Counted from the first letter of the stretch, positions 1 to 8,136 are shown. The stretch is 64,000 nucleotides of DNA from Bacillus sp. FJAT-27445 (GCF_001510665.1 NZ_LMTI01000005.1:108583-172582), one strand, 5' to 3'. Translations and numbers: made by a program. The notes: generated from the sequence alone by a model not told the origin.

Positions 1-2
1 TG

Positions 3-260
3 TTGGAGGAACGGGTCGCCGCAGGAGGACGTGCCGCACACGCGGAACGGGCCGCCAACGCACAACCGGGCGAGTAGGAGGAACGGGCCGCCGCCGGAGG
101 ACGTGCCGCTCACGCGGAACGGGCCGTCAACGCACGACTGGGCGTGTAGGAGGAACGGGCCGCCGCCGGAGGACGTGCCGCTCACGCGGAACGGGCCGTC
201 AACGCACGACTGGGCGTGTAGGAGGAACGGGCCGCCGGAGGACGTGCCGCTCACGCGGAA
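3..260. repeat. 72-bp GC-rich tandem repeat (minisatellite), 4 copies
   Basis: Head-to-tail units begin at 3, 75, 147 and 219; the last is cut short and lacks 3 bp. Each unit is two diverged 36-bp halves that share the core GGAACGGGCCG (for example near 80 and 116). The block is much richer in G+C than the flanking sequence. The period is a multiple of three, so the plus strand stays open as a 24-residue peptide repeat from 31 to 291. There is no convincing ribosome binding site, so I read it as non-coding. The array runs off the left edge of the window. Confidence 0.85.
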
Positions 261-396
261 CAAGTCGGTCAAAAGCACATTTTACCCGTGAAGAACGCTT
301 CTGGCATAATGGCAGCATGGTAGAGTTAAGATTAAAAAAATAGTTTTTTAGAATGATAGAGAGTCCAAAAGTATCTGAATTCTCTATTCTTACATG

Positions 397-422
397 AAAA
401 ACCTCCCTTTTGGGAGGTTTTT
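397..422. terminator. Bidirectional intrinsic terminator
   Basis: AAAAACCTCCC, a short TTTT-containing loop, then GGGAGGTTTTT. The hairpin has A and T tracts on both sides, so it can end transcripts in either direction. It lies just after the stop of the minus-strand arsR-type gene. Confidence 0.85.
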
Positions 423-454
423 GCATGGGTGCAACTTGACTCGTCTAATTATGT

Positions 455-802
455 CTAAAGCTCTTCTGGCTTTTCAAAATCTTCGCTGAATCTGTCCAGC
501 ATCGTAATCGTATCGACAAGATGATTATTAAAGATTTGGCGCGCGACAGCGAGCAATTCAATGATTAGGGGATCGCGGAGTGAATAAATCACACGGTTCC
601 CGTCTTTTTTTCCTGAAACAATATTCTTAGTCCTTAATATCATTAATTGCTGCGAAACGGCAGAGCCTTCACTCCCGACCAGGCTTTGGATTTCATTTAC
701 ACTTTTGTCGCCTTCCCCAAGCAATTCAAGTATCCTGATTCTTAGGGGATGAGCCAATGCTTTAAAAAAGTCAGCTTTAAATTTTTGCATTTCCAAATCC
801 AA
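455..802 (-). CDS. ArsR-family winged-helix regulator without cysteines
   Basis: A 115-residue ArsR/SmtB-type transcription regulator. The winged helix-turn-helix spans about residues 12 to 80, with the family pattern LAHPLRIRILELL at the start and a beta-wing around KKDGNRVIYSL. The protein has no cysteine at all, so it cannot use the thiolate metal sites of CadC or ArsR; the ligand is unknown. It follows the SulP transporter gene by 17 bp on the same strand and is the second gene of that operon. By analogy with other transporter-ArsR pairs it probably represses its own operon through the inverted repeat at 2614-2637; that is inference. Family assignment is firm, target is not. Confidence 0.9.
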   Translation of the reverse strand: MDLEMQKFKADFFKALAHPLRIRILELLGEGDKSVNEIQSLVGSEGSAVSQQLMILRTKNIVSGKKDGNRVIYSLRDPLIIELLAVARQIFNNHLVDTITMLDRFSEDFEKPEEL

Positions 803-819
803 TACTTTTTTCCTCCCTT

Positions 820-2586
820 TTACCCCTGCGAATGAATGAGGGCTTGTCTTTTTGAGCCTGCCTTTTGTTTAATTGCTGATAATGTGGCGCATTCCCTGAA
901 AGCGAAATGTTTGCATCCAAGGCATTGGTCTTTATTTAAATGATTCAGTGCAAACTGAATGGCATCTCCCGTTTCAATGAAAAAGTGCTCTTCGCCAATA
1001 AAATCATACAAGCCTGTTTTCTTCAGCAGCTCTCTTGGCCCGGGTTTTATCCCGGTGACCAATACTCTTCCGTGAGCCGAGAAATCTTTAACGATGCTGG
1101 ATAGATGCGACTCACCGGTCGTATCCATAAATGGGACTTTGCCAAGCCTTAAAATAAGGACCTTTGGTTTATAGTTTATTGTATTTAGTATCGTTTGTTC
1201 AAATGTTTGTGCCGCTCCAAAGAAGAGGGGGCCTTCTATACTGTAAATACTAATCTGAGGGCAATCATGGGAATTGGCCGTGGCCGGCATGTTTACAGCT
1301 TCAAGTTTGCGATTGTTGTTCGGCAAGACTTTTGTGGTAACCAGTGCTTCGCTCATCCGTTTTGTGAAAATAATGACTGCAAGAAGAAGCCCAACCTGGA
1401 CTGCGACTGTAAGATTGACAAATACCGTTAATAGGAATGTAACGATTAAAATGAATGAATCAAGTGTTTTCGTTTTGAGAACATTGTAAAATATCGTCTT
1501 TTCGCTCATATTCCATGCGACAACCATCAGGATCGGCGCCATGCTGGCTAACGGAATCTTTGAAGCAAAAGGCGCAAACATGACAAGTACAACGAGTACA
1601 ACGAGTCCATGGATGATGCCCGACATTGGGGAAACGGCCCCGTTCTTAATATTGGTGGCAGTCCTTGCGATTGCACCCGTTGCCGGAATCCCGCCGAACA
1701 ATGGGGCAATCATGTTGGCCATACCCTGGCCCATCAATTCCCGGTTACTATTATGCCTGCTGCCGCTCATCCCATCGGCAACGACAGCCGATAATAAAGA
1801 TTCAATTGCACCAAGAATGGCAATGATAAATGCGGGTTTAATGAGAAGCTGGATTCTTTCCATCGTTAGATCGGGAAATTGGAATTCCGGCAGCCCGCTA
1901 GGAATATCCCCGTAAGTTGACCCAATAGTTGGGACGTGGCCCGGATAGAGATACGCAGCAACCAGAGTCGATAGGATTAGGCCGATTAGAGGGCCAGGAA
2001 CTTTTGGAAAAAGCTTTGGTGTGAAGAGGACAGTTACTAGGCAAATAGCAGCTGTCGCAATGCTGTATAGGTTCATGCTCTTGGAGTGGATGATTATCTC
2101 CCTTACATTGTCGATAAAATATTCATGGTTTTTAACCCCAGCCAGCCCAATGAAATTCGGGATTTGCCCGATGAAGATGATAACGGCGATTCCAGCAGTA
2201 AAACCAATTGTTACTGGTCGCGGAATGAATTTTATTAGTGAACCAAGGCGTAGTACTCCCATTAAAAAGAGGATAATTCCAGCCAAGAATCCGGCAATCA
2301 ACAGATTTTCGAATCCATAGGTCATGACTATTCCAAACAGGATAGGTATAAATGCGCCTGTCGGGCCGCCAATCTGATACTTTGAGCCGCCCAGCAACGA
2401 AATAAGAATTCCAGCAATGATAGTTGTATAAATCCCGTATTCCGGCTTCACTCCAGAAGCGATTGCAAATGCCATCCCAAGCGGAATGGCGATAACGCCC
2501 ACGACAATGCCTGAAATAAGATCTTTTTGAAAGGAGTGAAGAGAATAATTCTTAAATCTTCCGTCAAACGCCAACTTATGCAGCAC
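820..2586 (-). CDS. SulP-family inorganic anion transporter with STAS domain
   Basis: A 588-residue membrane transporter of the SulP/SLC26 family (sulfate, bicarbonate or related anions; substrate not predictable). About residues 20 to 420 hold the hydrophobic core, with the family segment GGPTGAFIPI near residue 73 and a long run of membrane helices. A cytoplasmic STAS domain follows at about 440 to 545 (GPLFFGAAQTFE to GLYDFIGEE). After it comes a short tail with three cysteines (CLGCKHFAFREC), not part of the classical STAS fold. The start is GTG, preceded by AAGGAAG on the minus strand. It is the first gene of an operon with the ArsR-type regulator at 455-802. Confidence 0.92.
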   Translation of the reverse strand: MLHKLAFDGRFKNYSLHSFQKDLISGIVVGVIAIPLGMAFAIASGVKPEYGIYTTIIAGILISLLGGSKYQIGGPTGAFIPILFGIVMTYGFENLLIAGFLAGIILFLMGVLRLGSLIKFIPRPVTIGFTAGIAVIIFIGQIPNFIGLAGVKNHEYFIDNVREIIIHSKSMNLYSIATAAICLVTVLFTPKLFPKVPGPLIGLILSTLVAAYLYPGHVPTIGSTYGDIPSGLPEFQFPDLTMERIQLLIKPAFIIAILGAIESLLSAVVADGMSGSRHNSNRELMGQGMANMIAPLFGGIPATGAIARTATNIKNGAVSPMSGIIHGLVVLVVLVMFAPFASKIPLASMAPILMVVAWNMSEKTIFYNVLKTKTLDSFILIVTFLLTVFVNLTVAVQVGLLLAVIIFTKRMSEALVTTKVLPNNNRKLEAVNMPATANSHDCPQISIYSIEGPLFFGAAQTFEQTILNTINYKPKVLILRLGKVPFMDTTGESHLSSIVKDFSAHGRVLVTGIKPGPRELLKKTGLYDFIGEEHFFIETGDAIQFALNHLNKDQCLGCKHFAFRECATLSAIKQKAGSKRQALIHSQG

Positions 2587-2613
2587 ACTTACACTTCCTT
2601 AGTATTGATATTT

Positions 2614-2637
2614 GTATATTTGATTATTTGAATATAC
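2614..2637 (-). promoter_or_regulatory. Candidate ArsR-type operator of the sulP operon
   Basis: GTATATT and AATATAC form a perfect 7-bp inverted repeat with a 10-bp centre. On the minus strand the centre also reads as two tandem TCAAATA-like half-sites. It sits between the predicted -10 box and the GTG start, where a repressor would block transcription. AT-rich dyads of this kind are typical ArsR-family operators. Confidence 0.55.
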
Positions 2638-2645
2638 ACTAACTT

Positions 2646-2673
2646 ATTTTACGCCATTTAGTTAGCATGTCAA
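2646..2673 (-). promoter_or_regulatory. SigA-type promoter of the sulP-arsR operon
   Basis: On the minus strand, TTGACA (2673-2668) is followed after 16 bp by TAAAAT (2651-2646). It is the only good -35/-10 pair seen in the divergent region between sulP and cutC. Confidence 0.6.
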
Positions 2674-2753
2674 TGCTTTTGTTTTATGTCATGACTTTAC
2701 AATTGCTCATAGGATGATATTCTGAACCAAAAGGCGTGAAAGGAGCTGACAAT

Positions 2754-3434
2754 GTGTTAATTGAATATATTGCCACAACTTTTGAAGATGCCATGCGAAT
2801 CGAGGAATCCGGGGCGGACCGGATAGAACTTGTATCCGCATTGACAGAAGGAGGGATAACCCCAAGCTATTCCCTTATTGAAGCGGTTGTTAGAGGCGTG
2901 AGCATACCGGTGAATGTTATGGTGAGGCCCCATTGCCAATCGTTTGTCTATTCGGCTGCGGACGTAGCAATAATAAAAAATGATATCAAGGTAATCCGGA
3001 CCTTGGGTGCAAATGGTGTTGTAATAGGAGTGCTTAACGAGGAAAAAGAGATAAACCGTATCGCCTTGGAGGAATTGCTTACGGAGTGTGGCGGTATGGA
3101 TGTTACTTTCCACCGGGCAATTGACGGGACAGTCAGCCTCAGCCATTCAGTCCGGCTCCTATCCGAATACAAGGAAATTACCAGTATATTAACCTCAGGC
3201 GGAAATGGCGATTTAGCGGGCCGCCTTAAGGCTGTCAACGAGATGAAAATCGAATCAGGGAAGGCTGCCATATTGGTTGGCGGCGGTTTAACAAGAGAGA
3301 ATATTCTATCTGTACATTCCGAAGTAAACACTGGGCATTACCACTTTGGAACAGCAATACGGAAAAACAATAGCCCGATAGAGGGTGTGAACTTGAATAA
3401 GGCAAAGGAAATTGTACAACTGTTAAAAGGATGA
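2754..3434 (+). CDS. cutC: CutC-family protein (copper homeostasis family)
   Basis: A 226-residue TIM-barrel protein of the CutC family (PF03932). The motifs DRIELVSALTEGGITPS near the N-terminus and VMVRPHCQSFVYS around residue 60, then DVTFHRAIDG and ILTSGG in the second half, are the conserved family segments. The start is GTG at 2754, 9 bp after AAAGGAG (2738-2744); an upstream in-frame codon at 2736 would place the ribosome site inside the gene. CutC was named for copper tolerance in E. coli, but its biochemical role is unsettled, so placement beside metal efflux genes is only suggestive. It is monocistronic, transcribed away from sulP, and ends at a strong terminator. Confidence 0.9.
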   Translation: MLIEYIATTFEDAMRIEESGADRIELVSALTEGGITPSYSLIEAVVRGVSIPVNVMVRPHCQSFVYSAADVAIIKNDIKVIRTLGANGVVIGVLNEEKEINRIALEELLTECGGMDVTFHRAIDGTVSLSHSVRLLSEYKEITSILTSGGNGDLAGRLKAVNEMKIESGKAAILVGGGLTRENILSVHSEVNTGHYHFGTAIRKNNSPIEGVNLNKAKEIVQLLKG

Positions 3435-3435
3435 G

Positions 3436-3463
3436 AAAAGAGCCTGGATTAGGCTCTTTTTTT
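3436..3463 (+). terminator. Intrinsic terminator of cutC
   Basis: AAAAGAGCCT, loop GGATT, AGGCTCTTTT followed by further T residues, starting just after the stop codon. Confidence 0.9.
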
Positions 3464-3530
3464 CTTTTTAAAAATTATTAATCCGCCTTTAATGGATGCA
3501 ATTTTCTCTCGGTTCCGCATGGTTTACCTC

Positions 3531-3674
3531 TTATTGATCGCCTTTACCCAACTTGGAGGCAATGAATGCGTCCAAACCTTCACTGACTTTCTGATTTATT
3601 GGGCTCGCATAAACGGCCATGCCAAGCCCGAAAAAAGAGGCGCAACTCAATAAGATGATAAGGATTCGCTTCAT
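3531..3674 (-). CDS. Small exported or membrane protein, 47 aa
   Basis: A short gene on the minus strand encoding 47 residues. It begins MKRILIILLSCASFFGLG, a basic start followed by a hydrophobic stretch that fits a signal peptide or membrane anchor; cleavage after VYA is possible, and LLSC could act as a weak lipobox. The rest (SPINQKVSEGLDAFIASK) is a small amphipathic domain. A purine-rich GGGGAGAAG lies just upstream of the ATG. No family is recognised. It lies alone between cutC and the cad cluster and is convergent with cutC. Coding potential is supported by the start context and the signal-like N-terminus, not by homology. Confidence 0.6.
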   Translation of the reverse strand: MKRILIILLSCASFFGLGMAVYASPINQKVSEGLDAFIASKLGKGDQ

Positions 3675-3821
3675 CTTTCTTCTCCCCCCATGTTAGAAAA
3701 TGGTTATTGTTGTTTTTATTTTATCAATTTCTTAATAGTGGAAACTATATATATATGTCCAAAAATCAACGAATGTAAAAATTGAAATGCGGCTTTTTTT
3801 TTTTGAAAAAATGAAAAATGT

Positions 3822-3871
3822 TTGACAATCAAATGCCCATTTGAATATTATATACTCAAATGAATGTTTGA
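3822..3871 (+). promoter_or_regulatory. cadC promoter with two CadC-type operators
   Basis: TTGACA (3822-3827) and TATTAT (3846-3851) are spaced by 18 bp. A perfect inverted repeat, TCAAATG-CC-CATTTGA (3829-3844), fills the spacer between the boxes. A second dyad, TCAAATGAATGTTTGA (3856-3871), lies just downstream, around the expected start of transcription. Both match the TCAAAT/TTTGA half-site style of known CadC operators. Bound repressor would cover the promoter and the start site. Confidence 0.8.
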
Positions 3872-3885
3872 ATGAGGTGCAAGAT

Positions 3886-4260
3886 ATGGTTCAGCATGAT
3901 ATATGTGAAGTTACCTGTGTCGAGCGAGAGAAAGTAGAGAGGGTTAAGGTCAAGCTTCAGCAGCAAAGTACCGTGGGTGTAGCGAAAATCTTCAAGGCTC
4001 TTTCTGATGATACGAGGGTTAGGATTGCCTATGCCCTCGCAATGGAGGATGAGCTATGCGTCTGTGATGTAGCCAATATAGCCGGTTCATCGCTGGCGAC
4101 GGCTTCCCACCATCTAAGGACACTACGGAACCTGGGCATCGCAAAGTTCCGAAAAGAGGGAAAGCTTGTTTATTATTCCCTGGACGATGACCATGTTAAG
4201 CAGCTCATCGAGATTGCATTTGAACATCATGAGGAGGTGGCGGGGCGTGGCAGAAGTTAA
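3886..4260 (+). CDS. cadC: CadC cadmium/lead/zinc-sensing ArsR-family repressor
   Basis: A 124-residue winged-helix repressor of the SmtB/ArsR family. Cys7 and Cys11 in the N-terminal extension and Cys58 and Cys60 in the ELCVCDV segment match the four thiolate ligands of the CadC alpha3N metal site. The recognition helix is in SSLATASHHLRTLRNLG. The ATG at 3886 is chosen because GAGGTG sits 6 bp upstream and the numbering then matches S. aureus CadC; an upstream TTG at 3841 would overlap the operator. It represses the downstream pump gene until cadmium, lead or zinc binds. Its stop codon overlaps the proposed GTG start of cadA by 14 bp. Confidence 0.95.
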   Translation: MVQHDICEVTCVEREKVERVKVKLQQQSTVGVAKIFKALSDDTRVRIAYALAMEDELCVCDVANIAGSSLATASHHLRTLRNLGIAKFRKEGKLVYYSLDDDHVKQLIEIAFEHHEEVAGRGRS

Positions 4261-6361
4261 ACAGACTTTCCGGATCCAGGGACTTTCTTGAGCCAGCTGT
4301 GCAACGAAGTTCGAAAAGAACGTAAAACACCTGGATGGTGTTTCTCATGCAGCAGTCAATTTTGGCGCTTCGAAAATAACCGTTTACGGACAAACAACTA
4401 TTGAGGAAATTGAAAAAGCGGGTGCCTTTGACCGCCTGAAAATCTTGCCGGAGAATGCCATGGAGGAAACAGCGGGGCAAGGACACTTTTTAGAAAAATA
4501 TGCAAGGGTCCTGGTTTCAGTGGTGTTAGTCCTGCTAGGCTATGTCTCGCATTTGCTGAATGGGGAGGATGCGACTTATACAATTGTGCCATTTTTGGCA
4601 GCTATTCTGATCGGCGGATATCCATTATTTAAGACCGGCTTGAGAAACTTGTTCAGGCTTGAATTTGATATGAGGACCCTGATGACAATCGCAATCATCG
4701 GGGCGGCGATTATAGGTGAGTGGAGCGAGGGTGCGGTCGTTGTCATCTTGTTCGCTATCAGTGAAGAACTTGAAAAATTTTCAATGGACAAAGCAAGGGC
4801 TTCCATCCGTTCACTAATGGATATTGCCCCAAAGGAAGCGCTGATTAGACGGAATGGCAATACATTGGAAATACCTGCAGACGAAATTGAAATTGGCGAC
4901 ATCATGATTGTAAAGCCTGGCCAAAAACTTGCCATGGACGGGATTGTAGTAAAGGGCCATTCCTCGATTAATCAGGCAGCCATCACCGGTGAATCTGTAC
5001 CTGTTGAAAAAAAGGTGAAGGATGAAGTATACGCGGGAACCTTGAATGGTGAAGGCATCCTTGAGGTAAAGGTAACAAAGCTTGTGGCAGACACAACCAT
5101 CGCAAAGATTATTCATTTAGTGGAGGAAGCCCAGGCTGAAAAAGCACCGTCCCAGGCGTTTATTGACCGTTTTGCAAAATACTACACCCCAGTCATCATG
5201 GCAATCGCGGCACTGGTCGCGATAGTCCCTCCGCTTGCTGTCGGGGCGGAATGGAATACATGGATTTACCAGGGGCTCTCTGTGCTGGTTGTAGGATGCC
5301 CGTGTGCCCTTGTCATCTCAACTCCAGTTTCCATTGTAACAGCAATTGGCAATGCGGCCCGAAACGGGATTTTGATTAAGGGAGGCATTCATCTCGAAGA
5401 AACCGGGGCGCTGAATGCCATTGCGTTTGATAAAACAGGCACTTTGACAAAAGGGGTTCCGGCTGTAACCGACATCCTGGCGCTTAATGGAAATGATGAA
5501 AAGTCCTTGTTTTCCATTTTTGCTGCGCTTGAATACGGCTCGCAGCATCCGCTTGCTTCGGCAATTTTAAAGAGAGCGGATGAGCTAGCATTGGCCTATA
5601 AAGATATTCAGGCGGATCATTTCACTTCCATGACCGGAAAAGGAATCACAGCGGAAATCAACGGCATTTCCTATTTTGCAGGAAGTCCGGCCTTTATTTC
5701 GGAAGTATGTGAGGAAAAGGTGGATACCCAGCTGCAGGCTCAAATATATAACCTCCAAAAACAAGGAAAGACGGTTATGGCTCTTTGCACTTCTAAAGAA
5801 ATTCTCGCACTAGTGGCCGTTGCCGATGAAGTGAGGGAAAGCAGCCGGGAGGTTATCGCCAAGCTTCATGATATGGGCATTAAAAAGACAGTGATGCTGA
5901 CAGGAGACAACGCGGGAACGGCTTCTGCGATCGGCAGCCTTGCCGGAGTAACGGATATCCAGTCAGAACTTCTCCCGCAGGATAAACTTTCGATCATAAA
6001 ACAGTTGCGGAATGATTACGGGAAAGTCGCCATGGTCGGCGATGGAATAAATGATGCTCCGGCCTTGGCAGCGGCAACTGTAGGTATTGCAATGGGAGGT
6101 GCAGGCACGGATACCGCCCTTGAAACTGCTGATCTCGCCCTCATGGGAGATGATCTAAGGAAACTTCCTTTCGCCATAAAGCTTAGCAGGAAGGCATTAA
6201 CAATTATTAAACAGAACATTACGTTTTCGTTGGCCATTAAACTCGTAGCCCTGCTTCTCGTTATTCCAGGGTGGCTGACTTTATGGATTGCGATATTCGC
6301 AGATATGGGCGCGACAATATTGGTCACACTGAACGGCCTCCGTCTGTTAAAGGTAAAGTGA
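4247..6361 (+). CDS. cadA: CadA P1B-type Cd/Zn/Pb-exporting ATPase, with an in-frame TGA in its metal-binding domain
   Basis: A heavy-metal ATPase that would be 704 residues if read from GTG 4247 (GAGGAGGT at 4231-4238, 9-bp spacing, overlap with cadC). An N-terminal HMA domain (about residues 1 to 70) lines up with CadA of S. aureus, but its first CxxC cysteine codon is TGA (4289-4291); the frame is otherwise intact, continuing [12 protein letters not shown]. The remaining protein has all catalytic parts: TGES, the membrane CPC motif (VVGCPCALV), DKTGT, the HP pair (SQHPLAS) and GDGINDAP. If TGA stops translation, synthesis could restart at ATG 4460, which has GGAG at 4450-4453, giving 633 residues without the HMA domain; pumps without it are often still active. 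Identity is certain; the state of the N-terminus is not. Confidence 0.93.
4289..4291 (+). other. In-frame TGA replacing the first Cys of the CadA CxxC site
   Basis: The reading frame from GTG 4247 gives [14 protein letters not shown], then TGA, then [11 protein letters not shown]. In CadA proteins the TGA position is the first metal-binding cysteine. A UxxC arrangement is typical of selenocysteine replacement; a TGT or TGC to TGA point mutation, or a sequencing error, would look the same. Confidence 0.9.
4309..4343 (+). other. Hairpins downstream of the cadA TGA (possible SECIS-like element)
   Basis: GTTC-GAAAA-GAAC (4309-4321) puts its loop 21 nt after the TGA, with G as the first loop base. 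A second hairpin, AAACACC-TGGAT-GGTGTTT (4325-4343), follows. Bacterial SECIS elements are short stem-loops in this distance range with a G in the loop. A 4-bp stem is weak evidence. Confidence 0.3.
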
Positions 6362-6366
6362 AACTT

Positions 6367-6387
6367 GCCGCTGGTTCTTCCAGCGGC
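6367..6387 (+). other. Intercistronic hairpin after cadA
   Basis: GCCGCTGG-TTCTT-CCAGCGGC is a perfect 8-bp stem, but no T tract follows. It may be a weak or partial terminator or an mRNA-stabilising structure between cadA and the methyltransferase gene. Confidence 0.5.
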
Positions 6388-6452
6388 TTAGTTGAGCCAA
6401 TCGGACCTTTAAGGCTTAATGTTCTTCTATAGGCTCTTCTGGGGGTATGGCA

Positions 6453-7115
6453 ATGAATAGCAAATGGAACCTGTATATCTATAAGCTATGGTCACCTATT
6501 TATGACGTTTTTTTCAATCGCGGCTTATTTTTAAAAGCCCGAAGAGACGTATTTGGATCTTTATCTTTTAAGAAAGGCCAGCGTGTCTTGTTTGTCGGAG
6601 TCGGGACCGGAGCGGATTTCCCGCACGTTCCCCTCTCCGAATTAGAAGTAACAGCGATCGATTTTTCAAAGGAAATGCTTGAAAAGGCTCGGGAAAAGAC
6701 CATAGGCTCGGATATTAATTTATTGGTAATGGATGCGCAAAATATGGCTTTTCCTAAAGAGTCATTTGATTGGGTGATTGGCAGTCTGATTCTATCGGTT
6801 GTCCCAGACGGAGAGAAAGCTCTTAACGAAATGGTTAGGGTTGCAAAAGGTGATGGCCATATCCTCATATTCGATAAATTCACACCAAAGGGAAAAAGCC
6901 TCAGCCCGTTTAAGAAAATTTTCAGGCCAGCCATCCGTTTTCTCGGGACGGATATCGGGATTTCCTTTGAAAAAATACTTGAAAGCTCAAAAAAACGGGT
7001 AAGGATAAAGGATGACAAAGGGATCCTGTTTAACGGGATGTACCGGAAGATTGTCCTGCAAAAGGTGAAAAATCACCAGGAGCATATACATTGGGAGGCT
7101 GCTGGACATAAATAA
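6453..7115 (+). CDS. Class I SAM-dependent methyltransferase
   Basis: A 220-residue methyltransferase. The SAM-binding glycine loop is VLFVGVGTGADF (about residue 46), followed by an acidic residue at the end of strand 2 (VTAIDFS) and by LLVMDAQNMAFP and DWVIGSLILSVVP, the usual order of a Methyltransf_11 fold. The substrate is unknown; small-molecule or lipid methylation as in UbiE/PmtA relatives is possible. The ATG at 6453 is preferred over the one at 6447 because GGGGG (6441-6445) is then 7 bp away. It lies between cadA and the CDF gene, and probably belongs to the same metal-induced transcript. Whether it modifies a metal or metalloid is speculation. Confidence 0.85.
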   Translation: MNSKWNLYIYKLWSPIYDVFFNRGLFLKARRDVFGSLSFKKGQRVLFVGVGTGADFPHVPLSELEVTAIDFSKEMLEKAREKTIGSDINLLVMDAQNMAFPKESFDWVIGSLILSVVPDGEKALNEMVRVAKGDGHILIFDKFTPKGKSLSPFKKIFRPAIRFLGTDIGISFEKILESSKKRVRIKDDKGILFNGMYRKIVLQKVKNHQEHIHWEAAGHK

Positions 7116-7163
7116 GGAATCTCCCGCTGCTGGCGGAGGGAATACACCAGGGAGGAAACCAGC

Positions 7164-8090
7164 ATGGGACATCATCATTCCCATTCACATGACCATGGGC
7201 ATGGGCACCATCACCATACAGGAAATAAAAAAGCGCTGCTTTGGTCGTTTGTATTAATTGCATCGTTTATGTTTGTAGAAGTGGCAGGGGGGATTATAAC
7301 AAACAGCCTTGCCCTGCTGTCCGATGCCGGACATATGCTGAGCGATGCGGCGGCATTAGGTTTAAGCTTTTTTGCGATTAAGCTTGGGGAAAAGGCATCG
7401 ACACCGGACAAAACATACGGCTACAAACGGTTTGAAATTATTGCCGCTGCCCTAAATGGTTTAACGCTGATTGCGATTTCAATCTATATTTTTGTCGAAG
7501 CTTTCCACAGATTCAGGAACCCGCCTGAAGTGCAGAGTTTAGGGATGCTCACGATTTCCGTCATCGGCCTGCTTGTAAATATCGGAGCCGCTTTTATTCT
7601 GATGCGAGGGGATAAGGACGACAACCTTAACGTCAGGAGCGCATTCCTTCATGTCCTTGGCGACATGCTGGGATCGGCCGGTGCGATAGTTGCCGCGCTT
7701 CTGATTTATTTCTTCGACTGGGGAGTTGCGGACCCTATTGCAAGTGTTGCAGTCGCAATCCTGATTATCATTTCCGGCTGGAGAGTGATAAAGGATTCAA
7801 TCCATATCTTGATGGAAGGCGCGCCTTCACAAATTGACGCTGCCAAGCTGCGCGCTGCCTTATTAAACATTCCTTATGTAAAAGACGTCCACGATCTTCA
7901 TATTTGGTCGGTGACATCAGGGATGCCAATGCTGAGTTGCCACATTGCGATTTCTTGCGATGGTTTGCATGATACCATACTGCGGGAGGCACAATCCCTT
8001 CTTCATGACCAGTTTGGCATCGACCATAGTACCATTCAGGTTGAAAGCGAAGACGAGGGCTGTCCTAGCAATCATGGCGTTTGCAACTAA
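7164..8090 (+). CDS. czcD: CzcD-type cation diffusion facilitator (Zn/Cd/Co efflux)
   Basis: A 308-residue CDF exporter. The N-terminus is a histidine-rich cytoplasmic segment (MGHHHSHSHDHGHGHHHH). Six membrane helices follow, and the transport site has the zinc-type HxxxD pairs: HMLSD in helix 2 (about residue 55) and HVLGD in helix 5 (about residue 160). The C-terminal cytoplasmic domain carries HDLHIWSVTSG, a conserved metal-binding segment of CzcD and ZitB. GGGAGGAAACC precedes the ATG. It is the last gene of the cad cluster and ends at a strong terminator. It exchanges metal for protons and would complement the CadA pump. Confidence 0.93.
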   Translation: MGHHHSHSHDHGHGHHHHTGNKKALLWSFVLIASFMFVEVAGGIITNSLALLSDAGHMLSDAAALGLSFFAIKLGEKASTPDKTYGYKRFEIIAAALNGLTLIAISIYIFVEAFHRFRNPPEVQSLGMLTISVIGLLVNIGAAFILMRGDKDDNLNVRSAFLHVLGDMLGSAGAIVAALLIYFFDWGVADPIASVAVAILIIISGWRVIKDSIHILMEGAPSQIDAAKLRAALLNIPYVKDVHDLHIWSVTSGMPMLSCHIAISCDGLHDTILREAQSLLHDQFGIDHSTIQVESEDEGCPSNHGVCN

Positions 8091-8102
8091 ATGAACGGAA
8101 AG

Positions 8103-8135
8103 ACCTCAGTTTTTATTAAACTGGGGTATTTTTTT
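8103..8135 (+). terminator. Intrinsic terminator of the cad cluster
   Basis: ACCTCAGTTT, loop TTATT, AAACTGGGGT, then a run of seven T. All ten stem positions pair if one G-T wobble is allowed. Confidence 0.9.
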
Positions 8136-8136
8136 G

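Noticed and set aside
31-291. Repeat-peptide gene of 86 residues at the left edge
   Set aside because: No ribosome binding site, extreme composition, and explained by the tandem repeat itself.
1541-1915. Long plus-strand open frame inside the SulP gene
   Set aside because: Antisense shadow of the SulP coding sequence without start signals.
4289-4291. TGA read as tryptophan
   Set aside because: Trp cannot replace a metal-binding Cys, and other genes in the window use TGA as a normal stop.
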